DNA from: Pseudomonas aegrilactucae
GTDB taxonomy: Bacteria; Pseudomonadota; Gammaproteobacteria; Pseudomonadales; Pseudomonadaceae
Direction: 5' to 3'
DNA length: 37,602 nt
Assembly: GCF_019168305.1 (NCBI RefSeq)
Contig: NZ_JAHTBI010000070.1
Coordinates: 1 to 37,602, forward strand
Part shown: positions 25,610 through 32,188 of the stretch, in pieces
Layout: each line of letters opens with the position of its first letter
Position numbering within the stretch: the first letter of the stretch is position 1
Notes under the pieces: generated by a model
Seen by the model: the letters and a program-made list of their open reading frames with translations, nothing else
The model's database searches: none
Told to the model about the DNA's origin: nothing
Position numbers and translations under genes: made by a program

Positions 25610-27250
25610 ATGTCTCGCTATACCAACTTAATGTATGTTTTTCTTATCCCGATAAGCTGGGTCGAAGCAAATGCATGCCCACGATGGAGCACGCAGCAGG
25701 CCACAACAGAAATCCAGCATCGCTACCTCCACATCAGCCGCTGGGACGACCACTATCATCGCCTGGGCGTCTCACTGATCAGCGACGAACTCTACGACCA
25801 GAGCCGCGCGCGCCTGCAACACCTGCAAACCTGCTTCCCCGATGCGGGCGCACCCGCGCCGAATCCACTCAAGACCGCGACCGGCCCGCTGCGTCACCCC
25901 ATTCCCCATACGGGCCTGAACAAGCTGCCCGACGAAGCCGCCGTGCGCGCCTGGATGCATGGCAAACAAGACCTCTGGGTGCAACCGAAAGTGGACGGCG
26001 TGGCGGCCACACTGATTTACCAAAAAGGCCGGCTGGTGCGCCTGATCAGCCGTGGCGACGGGGTCGACGGGCACGACTGGAGTCGTCACCTGCCGGCACT
26101 CGGCGCCCTTAAACAGACGCTGCCCGACCCCCTCGACCTGGTATTGCAAGGCGAATTGTTCTGGCGCCTGGACGGGCATGTCCAGGCAACCGCCGGCAGC
26201 CAGAATGCTCGCGGCAATGTGGCGGGGCTGCTGGCGCGCAAGCAGATCACGCCGCAGCAAGGTGCGGTGGTCGAGCTGTTCGTGTGGGCCTGGCCGCAGG
26301 GGCCCCGGCAGCAGAGCGAACGCCTGGCCCGCCTGAGCGCGTTGGGCTTCGCCTACAGCGAGCAGTTCAGCCAGCCAGTGCACGGCTTCGACGACGCAGC
26401 GTACTGGCGCCAGCAGTGGTACCGCAGCGGCTTGCCCTTCGCCAGCGACGGCGTGGTGTTGCGCCAGGGCCAGCGGCCACCCGCCGAACGCTGGCAGGCC
26501 AAGGCGCCCTACTGGGTCGCCGCCTGGAAGTACCCGTTCGCCCAGGTGCTGGCCGATGTGCGCCAGGTGCACTTCAACGTTGGGCGCACCGGGCGCATCA
26601 CACCCGTGCTGCAGGTAGCCCCGGTGCGCCTGGATGACCGTACGGTGCGCCAGGTCAGCGTGGGTTCGCTCAAACGCTGGCAGCAACTGGACATTCGCCC
26701 CGGCGACCAGGTCGCCATCAGCCTGGCGGGGCTGACCATCCCGCGGCTCGATACGGTAGTGCATCGCGCCGTGGAGCGACGGCCGCTGGAGGTACCGGCA
26801 GCGGGCAGCTTCCATGCGCTCAGTTGCTGGCAGGCCAGCCCTGACTGCCGCAGTCAATTTCTTGCGCGCCTGCTCTGGCTCGGTGGCAAGCAGGGGCTGG
26901 CACTGCCGGGGGCCGGGCCGGCCAGTTGGGAGCGCCTGATCGACAGCGGCGAACTGCGTGAACTGGCCGACGTGCTTGAGCTGCCTGCGGCGCACCCGCT
27001 CGCCCCTGCGCTTGAGCGTGCGCGCCAGCAACCTTTCGCGACGTGGGCCCGCGCACTCGGCGTACCCGCCCCCAAGGCTCTGGCGCTGGGCGACTCGTGG
27101 TCGGCGCTGGCCGCGCGCGATGTGGCGCAGTGGCAGGCAGAACCTGGTATTGGCGCCCACCGCGCCGAGCAACTGGTGGCGTTCTTCGCCCATCCTCAGG
27201 TGCAGGCGCTGGCCGCGCGGTTACGTGAACATACAATCGAGGGTTTCTAA
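25610..27250 (+). CDS. ligB: NAD-dependent DNA ligase LigB
   Basis: 546-residue LigB-type ligase, which seals DNA nicks using NAD+. It has the adenylation lysine motif VQPKVDGVA (K127), a conserved RGDG (near 149), QGELFWRLDG, the SDGVVLRQ segment and the WKYPF motif near the end of the nucleotidyltransferase domain, then an OB fold and a helix-hairpin-helix-like C-terminus. As in E. coli LigB, zinc-finger and BRCT domains appear absent. The N-terminus (MSRYTNLMYVFLIPISW... to about residue 22) looks like a secretion signal and is followed by cysteines, odd for a DNA enzyme. ATG 25610 is chosen because AAGG lies 9 bases upstream; ATG 25601 directly abuts it. The first 30 codons are AT-richer. 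Confidence 0.9.
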   Translation: MSRYTNLMYVFLIPISWVEANACPRWSTQQATTEIQHRYLHISRWDDHYHRLGVSLISDELYDQSRARLQHLQTCFPDAGAPAPNPLKTATGPLRHPIPHTGLNKLPDEAAVRAWMHGKQDLWVQPKVDGVAATLIYQKGRLVRLISRGDGVDGHDWSRHLPALGALKQTLPDPLDLVLQGELFWRLDGHVQATAGSQNARGNVAGLLARKQITPQQGAVVELFVWAWPQGPRQQSERLARLSALGFAYSEQFSQPVHGFDDAAYWRQQWYRSGLPFASDGVVLRQGQRPPAERWQAKAPYWVAAWKYPFAQVLADVRQVHFNVGRTGRITPVLQVAPVRLDDRTVRQVSVGSLKRWQQLDIRPGDQVAISLAGLTIPRLDTVVHRAVERRPLEVPAAGSFHALSCWQASPDCRSQFLARLLWLGGKQGLALPGAGPASWERLIDSGELRELADVLELPAAHPLAPALERARQQPFATWARALGVPAPKALALGDSWSALAARDVAQWQAEPGIGAHRAEQLVAFFAHPQVQALAARLREHTIEGF

Positions 27251-27309
27251 ATTCGTCAGATAAGGGCAGCATCATGGGTTTATGCCAAGCCCGCGACCAC
27301 GGAGCCACT

Positions 27310-27705
27310 ATGAAACTGATTTCCCCGCTTGCCCTGTTCGCTGCCTGCACGCTGCTGGCCACCTCTGCCCTGGCCGCCGAAGAGCAGCCGGGCCTGACCG
27401 GTTGCGCTGCCAAGAAGGACGCCATCGGCAAGCAGATCGAACAGGCCCGCGCCCATGGCAACAGCGACCAGCAGGCCGGCCTTGAAAAGGCCCTGAGCGA
27501 AGTCACCACACACTGCACCGATGCCGGCCTGAAAAAGGAGCGCGAGCAGAACGTGCTGGATGCCCGGCATGAAGTGGCCCAGCGCACCAAGGACCTGGAC
27601 AAGGCCATGAAAAAAGGCGACGCCGAGAAGATCAACAAGCGTAAGGACAAGCTGGCCGAGTCCAAGAAAGAGCTGCAGCAGGCGCTGGATCAACTGGAGA
27701 AGTGA
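27310..27705 (+). CDS. DUF1090 periplasmic protein
   Basis: 131-residue exported protein: signal peptide MKLISPLALFAACTLLATSA ending about at LAA, then a charged, mostly helical domain with two conserved cysteines (GLTGCAAKK and THCTDAGLKK), followed by a Lys/Glu-rich coiled-coil-like tail. This matches DUF1090 (E. coli YqjC type); the function is unknown. GGAG lies 7 bases before ATG 27310. It lies 59 bases after ligB and is followed by a REP pair. Confidence 0.85.
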   Translation: MKLISPLALFAACTLLATSALAAEEQPGLTGCAAKKDAIGKQIEQARAHGNSDQQAGLEKALSEVTTHCTDAGLKKEREQNVLDARHEVAQRTKDLDKAMKKGDAEKINKRKDKLAESKKELQQALDQLEK

Positions 27706-27732
27706 TCCGCGCTGAGACTTGAGGCGCCCCCC

Positions 27733-27796
27733 TTCGCTGGCAAGCCAGCTCCCACACGATCAGTGGAGTACCTGTGGGAGCTGGCTTGCCAGCGAA
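27733..27796. repeat. REP pair, perfect 24-bp inverted repeat
   Basis: 27733-27756 is exactly complementary to 27773-27796 around a 16-base spacer, with the same TTCGCTGGCAAGCCAGCTCC core as the units at 8053 and 20373. It lies between the convergent DUF1090 and cytochrome genes and could serve both as a terminator. Confidence 0.85.
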
Positions 27797-27817
27797 GAGG
27801 CCCGCCAGCTCACCCCA

Positions 27818-28264
27818 TCAATGATTGCGAAACTCGCTATGACAGGCCTTGCACGCCGCCTCGACCTTGCCCATCGGCGCGGCCATCGCGGCGGCATCCA
27901 GTGGTTGCGTACGCGTCTGCGCGACCAGCTCGCCGGTCACCTGCTCCATCTGCCGGGCCAGATCCTGAAAGCGCGCCTGCTTCTGCCAGACATTGGCCGT
28001 GGCACTGCTGTCCTCTTCACGCACCTGGGGAAAATGCTTCCACGGCTCATGGGCCAAGGCGTCCAGCTTGACGGCCCCGTCGGCAAACTTCTGCCCATCG
28101 AAGGCCAGGCGCCCACGCAGCATGCCGCCCAGGTCTTCGCTGGTCTTGAGCATCTGCTTGAAGATCGCCTTGCGCTGGCCCAGCGGCGAGTTGGGGTCTA
28201 CCCCGCCACAGGCGCTCAGCGCCACGCACGCCAGCAGGATCAGGGAACATCGTTTCAACGTCAT
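27818..28264 (-). CDS. Lipoprotein cytochrome c' (c-type heme protein)
   Basis: 148-residue protein: lipobox LSAC (Cys19) after a signal peptide, then a helical domain and a heme-binding CKACH close to the C-terminus (Cys138, Cys141, His142). The C-terminal CxxCH plus four-helix length is the cytochrome c'/PF01322 pattern. Such proteins bind pentacoordinate heme and small gases such as NO, or carry electrons; here it should be attached to the envelope by a lipid. ATG 28264 has only a weak GAG upstream. It is divergent from mltA. Confidence 0.82.
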   Translation of the reverse strand: MTLKRCSLILLACVALSACGGVDPNSPLGQRKAIFKQMLKTSEDLGGMLRGRLAFDGQKFADGAVKLDALAHEPWKHFPQVREEDSSATANVWQKQARFQDLARQMEQVTGELVAQTRTQPLDAAAMAAPMGKVEAACKACHSEFRNH

Positions 28265-28371
28265 GGTCAGCTCGGTACACCTAAAATGGCGGCCAGTATC
28301 CCCGCCCGACCGCAAAAGACCAATACCCCTATTAAAACTACGGGTTGCCAGCCAACCCGAGGACCTGCTTC

Positions 28372-29529
28372 ATGAAAACCGCTTTGAGCCGCCTGGGCCT
28401 GACCGCTTCGCTGCTGGCCCTGCTGGCGGGCTGCAACGGCAGCGCCCCGGAAAAAACCAAGCCGCACCCGCTGGCCACCTACAGCCACGCCACCTGGAAA
28501 GACCTGCCACCGGTCAGCGACAGCGACCTTGTGGCCGGCTTCAATGCCTGGCGCAGCGCGTGCGAACGGCTCAAGAACGACCCGATATGGGCCACCACCT
28601 GCGCCGCCGCCGTGCAGGTACCCAACGACGCCACCCAGGTGCGCGGCTTCCTGCAGACCCAACTGGAGGTGTATGGCCTGCGTTCGGCCGAGAACAGCGC
28701 CACTGGCCTGATCACCGGCTACTACGAACCGGTATACCCCGGCAGCATGACCGCTACCGCCACGGCGAATGTGCCGGTGTACGGCATCCCCGATGACCTG
28801 GTGGTGGTGGCGCTCGACAGTATCTACCCCGAGCTCAAGGGCAAGCGCCTGCGCGGGCGCCTGGACGGGCGCACCCTCAAGCCCTACGACACTGCTGCGG
28901 TGATCCAGCAGCAAGGCGTCAAAGCGCCGGTGCTGGCCTGGCTGACCGACCCGATGGACTTGCAGTTCCTGCAGATCCAGGGCTCGGGCCGTATTCAACT
29001 GGAAAGCGGACAGCAACTGCGCGTGGGTTATGCCGACCAGAACGGCCACCCGTATCGCCCGGTGGGTCGCTGGCTGGTAGAGCAAGGCCAGCTCAAGAAG
29101 GAAGACGTGACCATGGGCAGCATCCACGCCTGGGCCCAGGCCAACCCGGCGCGGGTGCCTGAACTGCTGGCGAGCAACCCCAGCTATGTATTTTTCAGCA
29201 CCCGCCCGGACAGCAACGAAGGCCCGCGCGGCTCGCTCAACGTGCCGCTGACCGCTGGCTACAGCGTGGCCATCGACCGCAAGGTGATCCCGCTGGGCAG
29301 CCTGCTGTGGCTGTCGACCACGCGCCCCGATGGCGCCCCGGTGGTACGCCCGGTCGCCGCACAGGACACCGGCGGCGCGATTACCGGCGAGGTTCGCGCC
29401 GACCTGTTCTGGGGCACCGGCAGCGCGGCCGGCCAGCTGGCCGGCGACATGAAGCAGCAGGGTCAGATCTGGCTGCTATGGCCCAAGGGCGCGGCACTGC
29501 CGGTCGTACCGCAGGTGGAAGGCAACTAG
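28372..29529 (+). CDS. mltA: Membrane-bound lytic murein transglycosylase A
   Basis: 385-residue outer-membrane lipoprotein (signal peptide, lipobox LLAGC with Cys at about residue 20) that cleaves peptidoglycan glycan strands to 1,6-anhydromuropeptides. The MltA domain is present (LITGYYEPVYPG near 116-127, QIQGSGRIQLESGQQLRVGY near 203-222) and a C-terminal 3D domain carries the aspartate motif AQDTGGAI ... RADLFWG with the catalytic Asp region. GAGGA lies about 8 bases before ATG 28372. It ends one base before the convergent MAPEG gene. Confidence 0.94.
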   Translation: MKTALSRLGLTASLLALLAGCNGSAPEKTKPHPLATYSHATWKDLPPVSDSDLVAGFNAWRSACERLKNDPIWATTCAAAVQVPNDATQVRGFLQTQLEVYGLRSAENSATGLITGYYEPVYPGSMTATATANVPVYGIPDDLVVVALDSIYPELKGKRLRGRLDGRTLKPYDTAAVIQQQGVKAPVLAWLTDPMDLQFLQIQGSGRIQLESGQQLRVGYADQNGHPYRPVGRWLVEQGQLKKEDVTMGSIHAWAQANPARVPELLASNPSYVFFSTRPDSNEGPRGSLNVPLTAGYSVAIDRKVIPLGSLLWLSTTRPDGAPVVRPVAAQDTGGAITGEVRADLFWGTGSAAGQLAGDMKQQGQIWLLWPKGAALPVVPQVEGN

Positions 29530-29530
29530 C

Positions 29531-29917
29531 TCAGGCCGACACCACGAAAAAGCTGACGATCAGGCCGACCCCTGCGAACCACATCAAGGAACGCAGCAAG
29601 GCCCAGTCGGCCAGGTAGCAGATGATGTAGAGCAGGCGGCTGGTGATGTAGAGCACCGCCAGCACGTCCTGGGTCACCTGCTCGGCGTTGCCGACGATGT
29701 CGGCGATGACCACCGCGGCGACAAACGCCGGGATCGCCTCGAAGCTGTTGAGCTGCGCCGCATGGGCGCGGCGCGGCAGCCCTTCGAGCGTGTCCAGGAA
29801 CGCCCGTGGGTCGTGGTTCTGGCGCAGGTTGTAGCGGCCACTGCTGAACTTGGCAATGCCGACGCACACGAGCGGCAGCAGCAATGCGATCAATACACAC
29901 CAGAAGGCAACGGTCAT
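29531..29917 (-). CDS. MAPEG-family membrane protein
   Basis: 128-residue integral membrane protein with about four helices and the MAPEG pattern: a first helix (FWCVLIALLLPLVCVGIAKF), then the conserved NHDPRAFL, RAHAAQLNSFEAIPAF (the RxxxAxxNxxE core) and a C-terminal YIICYLADWALLRSLMWFAGV. The eukaryotic family includes glutathione transferases and leukotriene enzymes; bacterial substrates are mostly unknown. AAGGA lies 8 bases before ATG 29917. Confidence 0.88.
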   Translation of the reverse strand: MTVAFWCVLIALLLPLVCVGIAKFSSGRYNLRQNHDPRAFLDTLEGLPRRAHAAQLNSFEAIPAFVAAVVIADIVGNAEQVTQDVLAVLYITSRLLYIICYLADWALLRSLMWFAGVGLIVSFFVVSA

Positions 29918-30101
29918 GGGGCAGTCCTTGTTTGTCAGGGGGTCGGAGTTTCATGATCAGCATGCCGATCAGCACCAGGGCACAGGCTAAGAGCCTCGGG
30001 CCGTCGAAAGGTTCTTCGAGGTAACGCAGCAGGTGCTGCACAGTTTCAACCAGGCGCAACAAAACGGCCAGCCGGTGGTCAACGTTGATCGAAAAGTGTG
30101 T

Positions 30102-30148
30102 CCCGAAGGCCTGGCAAACGCATCAAAGCCCTGCCCGAGACCTTCGGG
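30102..30148 (+). repeat. Inverted repeat in the antiporter leader
   Basis: CCCGAAGG (30102-30109) pairs with CCTTCGGG (30141-30148) across 31 bases, 31 bases before the antiporter ATG. In RNA it would form an 8-bp stem with a large, G+C-rich loop. It could be an operator or an mRNA structure; nothing more can be said from sequence. Confidence 0.4.
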
Positions 30149-30179
30149 CACCGACTTGGAAGCCACTACAGGACCTAGG

Positions 30180-31415
30180 ATGCTTGAGCTCGTTGCTGCG
30201 TTTATCTGCCTGACCACCCTCCTCACGTATGTGAATTACCGCTTTATCGGCCTGCCGCCCACCATTGGCGTGATGGTCACCGCACTGCTGTTTTCCCTGC
30301 TGCTGCAGGGCCTGAGCGTCATCGGCTACCCGGGCCTGGAAGAACGGGTTCAGGGCCTGATGAACCAGATCGATTTCAATGACCTGCTGATGCACTGGAT
30401 GCTGGCGTTCCTGCTGTTTGCCGGCGCCCTGCACGTCAACCTGGCCGACCTGCGCGACTACCGCTGGCCGATCGGCCTGCTGGCCACCCTCGGGGTACTG
30501 ATCGCCACCGTGGTCATCGGCTACCTGGCACACTGGATCTTCGCCCTGTTCGGCTGGCACGTGAGCCTGTTGTACTGCCTGCTGTTCGGTGCGCTGATCT
30601 CTCCCACCGACCCGATCGCGGTGCTGGGTGCGCTGCGTACCGCCAATGCATCCAAACCGCTGAAGACCACCATCGTCGGCGAATCGCTGTTCAACGACGG
30701 TACTGCTGTCGTGGTGTTCACCGTGCTGCTGGGCATCGCGCAACTGGGCGAAACCCCGAGCGTCAGCGACACCGCCATCCTGTTTGCCCGCGAGGCCATC
30801 GGCGGCGCCCTGTTCGGCGCAGTGATCGGCTACGTCACCTACCGCATGATCAAGAGCATCGAGCAGTACCAGGTCGAGGTCATGCTGACCCTGGCACTGG
30901 TGATCGGCGGCTCGGCCGCCGCCTACGAGCTGCACGTCTCGGCACCGATCGCGATGGTGGTGGCGGGGCTGATCATCGGCAACCTGGGGCGCAACCTGGC
31001 GATGAACGACATGACCCGTCGCTACATGGACGGTTTCTGGGAACTGATCGACGACATGCTCAACGCGCTGCTGTTCGCCCTGATCGGCCTGGAGCTGTTG
31101 CTGCTGCCGTTCTCGTGGATGCACCTGGCGGCGGCCGGTGTACTGGCGGTGGCGATCCTGCTGTCGCGGATGCTGACCGTGGCCCCGGCGATCGTGCTGC
31201 TGCGCCGCTGGCGCAAGGTGCCGCGCGGCACGATTCGCGTGCTCACCTGGGGTGGCTTGCGCGGTGGCGTGTCGGTGGCCCTGGCGCTGTCGCTGCCACT
31301 GGGCGAGGAGCGTGACCTGCTGCTGAGCATCACCTACATCGTGGTGCTGTCGTCGATCCTGCTGCAGGGCTTGAGCATCGGGCGCGTGGTGCGCGGGGTG
31401 ACCGAACAGCCCTGA
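30180..31415 (+). CDS. CPA1-family sodium/proton antiporter
   Basis: 411-residue inner-membrane cation:proton antiporter (NhaP/NhaK/YjcE branch) with about 12 transmembrane helices. It has the ion-site motifs SPTDPIAVLGAL (near 142-153) and ESLFNDGTAVVVF with the CPA1 Asn-Asp pair (near 171-172), plus the late GGLRGGVSVALALSLPLG. It lacks the long cytoplasmic C-terminal domain found in many NhaP proteins. ATG 30180 is preceded by AGGA. It probably exchanges Na+ or K+ for H+ to regulate pH or salt. A REP-like remnant follows. Confidence 0.9.
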   Translation: MLELVAAFICLTTLLTYVNYRFIGLPPTIGVMVTALLFSLLLQGLSVIGYPGLEERVQGLMNQIDFNDLLMHWMLAFLLFAGALHVNLADLRDYRWPIGLLATLGVLIATVVIGYLAHWIFALFGWHVSLLYCLLFGALISPTDPIAVLGALRTANASKPLKTTIVGESLFNDGTAVVVFTVLLGIAQLGETPSVSDTAILFAREAIGGALFGAVIGYVTYRMIKSIEQYQVEVMLTLALVIGGSAAAYELHVSAPIAMVVAGLIIGNLGRNLAMNDMTRRYMDGFWELIDDMLNALLFALIGLELLLLPFSWMHLAAAGVLAVAILLSRMLTVAPAIVLLRRWRKVPRGTIRVLTWGGLRGGVSVALALSLPLGEERDLLLSITYIVVLSSILLQGLSIGRVVRGVTEQP

Positions 31416-31422
31416 GTGCGCC

Positions 31423-31471
31423 CTCGCCAGCAAGGCTGGCTCCTGCGGGAGTCAGCCTCGCTGGCAAGCGA
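31423..31471. repeat. REP-like degenerate palindrome
   Basis: TCGCCAGCAAGGCTGGCTCC ... GGGAG and then TCGCTGGCAAGCGA resemble the REP core in inverted arrangement but with several mismatches. It occupies the gap between the convergent antiporter and thioesterase genes. Confidence 0.6.
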
Positions 31472-31870
31472 TCATTCCACCGAGGTATCGAACTGGTCCT
31501 GGATGTACTTGATCTCGGTACGCCCGTGGGCCGCCGGCAAGCCGTCCTCGCCCAGGTTGACGAAGACCATCTTGTCGACCGTGAGGATGCTCTTGCGGGT
31601 GATCTTGTTGCGCACTTCGCACTTGAGCGTGATCGAGGTACGCCCGAACTCGGTGGCGGTGATGCCCAGCTCGATGATGTCACCCTGGCGCGAGGCACTG
31701 ACGAAGTTGATCTCCGAGATGTACTTGGTCACCACGCGCTGGTTGCCCAGCTGGACGATCGCGTAGATCGCCGCCTCTTCGTCGATCCAGCGCAGCAAGC
31801 TGCCGCCGAACAGGGTGCCGTTGGGGTTGAGGTCTTCGGGTTTTACCCATTTGCGGGTGTGGAAATTCAT
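31472..31870 (-). CDS. Acyl-CoA thioesterase, YciA-like hotdog family
   Basis: 132-residue hotdog-fold hydrolase that releases CoA from acyl-CoA. The characteristic segment NPNGTLFGGSLLRWIDEEAA (about residues 14-33) forms the hotdog helix start with the catalytic Asp/Glu. Strands such as RVVTKYISEINFVSASRQGD and FGRTSITLKCEV follow. Its length is the usual single-domain size for YciA/ACOT12-type enzymes, which are often hexameric. AGGAG lies 7 bases before ATG 31870. It is transcribed divergently from ahcY. Confidence 0.87.
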   Translation of the reverse strand: MNFHTRKWVKPEDLNPNGTLFGGSLLRWIDEEAAIYAIVQLGNQRVVTKYISEINFVSASRQGDIIELGITATEFGRTSITLKCEVRNKITRKSILTVDKMVFVNLGEDGLPAAHGRTEIKYIQDQFDTSVE

Positions 31871-31988
31871 GTTCACTCCTGAGCGATTGCCGAAAGATAG
31901 CGACATCTTGGCAGACCGGGCGGTCATGCTCCATGAACCTTGGACTATGGTCGCCATCAATGATCTTGATTTGATCGACAGAAACCCT

Positions 31989-32016
31989 TTGGAAGATCAG
32001 TCCGGGCGGCTATAAT
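31989..32016 (+). promoter_or_regulatory. Sigma-70 promoter of ahcY
   Basis: TTGGAA (31989-31994), a 16-base spacer and a perfect TATAAT (32011-32016). Transcription should begin at about 32023, giving a leader of about 165 bases that contains the SAH riboswitch. Confidence 0.75.
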
Positions 32017-32028
32017 CGCCCCCGTTTC

Positions 32029-32058
32029 AAAACGGTAACCTTCAATTGCTACCGTTTT
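32029..32058 (+). other. Stem-loop at the 5' end of the ahcY leader
   Basis: AAAACGGTA (32029-32037) is exactly complementary to TACCGTTTT (32050-32058), with a 12-base loop. It begins a few bases after the predicted transcription start and precedes the aptamer. With only four Ts it is a poor terminator; it may protect the 5' end of the mRNA. Confidence 0.5.
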
Positions 32059-32069
32059 CCCGCCACCTG

Positions 32070-32158
32070 TCCGAGGGGCGCTGCAGCAGGTTCAACCTGT
32101 CAGGCTCGGATGGGGCGTTGACTGGCTCAGGCCGGACACTAAACGCACAACGGCGCCC
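32070..32158 (+). promoter_or_regulatory. SAH riboswitch (ahcY RNA element)
   Basis: The conserved core GAGGGGCGCTGCAGC is present. P1 pairs TCCGAG (32070-32075) with CTCGGA (32105-32110). A small hairpin, CAGG/CCTG, sits at 32087-32099. The 3' hairpin pairs the GGGGCGTTG segment (32112-32120) with CAACGGCGCCC (32148-32158). This is the arrangement of the S-adenosylhomocysteine aptamer, known upstream of ahcY in Pseudomonas and other proteobacteria, where SAH raises expression of the enzyme that removes it. Confidence 0.92.
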
Positions 32159-32182
32159 ATTCGCATACATTACGAATGGAGG
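32157..32182 (+). promoter_or_regulatory. Shine-Dalgarno sequestering hairpin of the riboswitch
   Basis: CCATTCG (32157-32163) pairs perfectly with CGAATGG (32173-32179), covering the first part of the GGAGG Shine-Dalgarno (32178-32182) of ahcY. Its 5' strand shares CC (32157-32158) with the 3' strand of the aptamer hairpin, so the two structures compete. SAH binding should therefore free the Shine-Dalgarno: a translational ON switch. Confidence 0.7.
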
Positions 32183-32188
32183 CTCTTC

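Noticed and set aside
29526..29937. Continuation of the minus-strand frame from 30062 through the MAPEG gene
   Set aside because: This part lies opposite no gene signals of its own and reads as Arg/Pro-rich shadow of MAPEG; only the first 41 or so codons look protein-like.
32029..32058. Rho-independent terminator in the ahcY leader
   Set aside because: The stem is AT-rich and followed by only four Ts, then CCCGCC, so efficient termination is unlikely.
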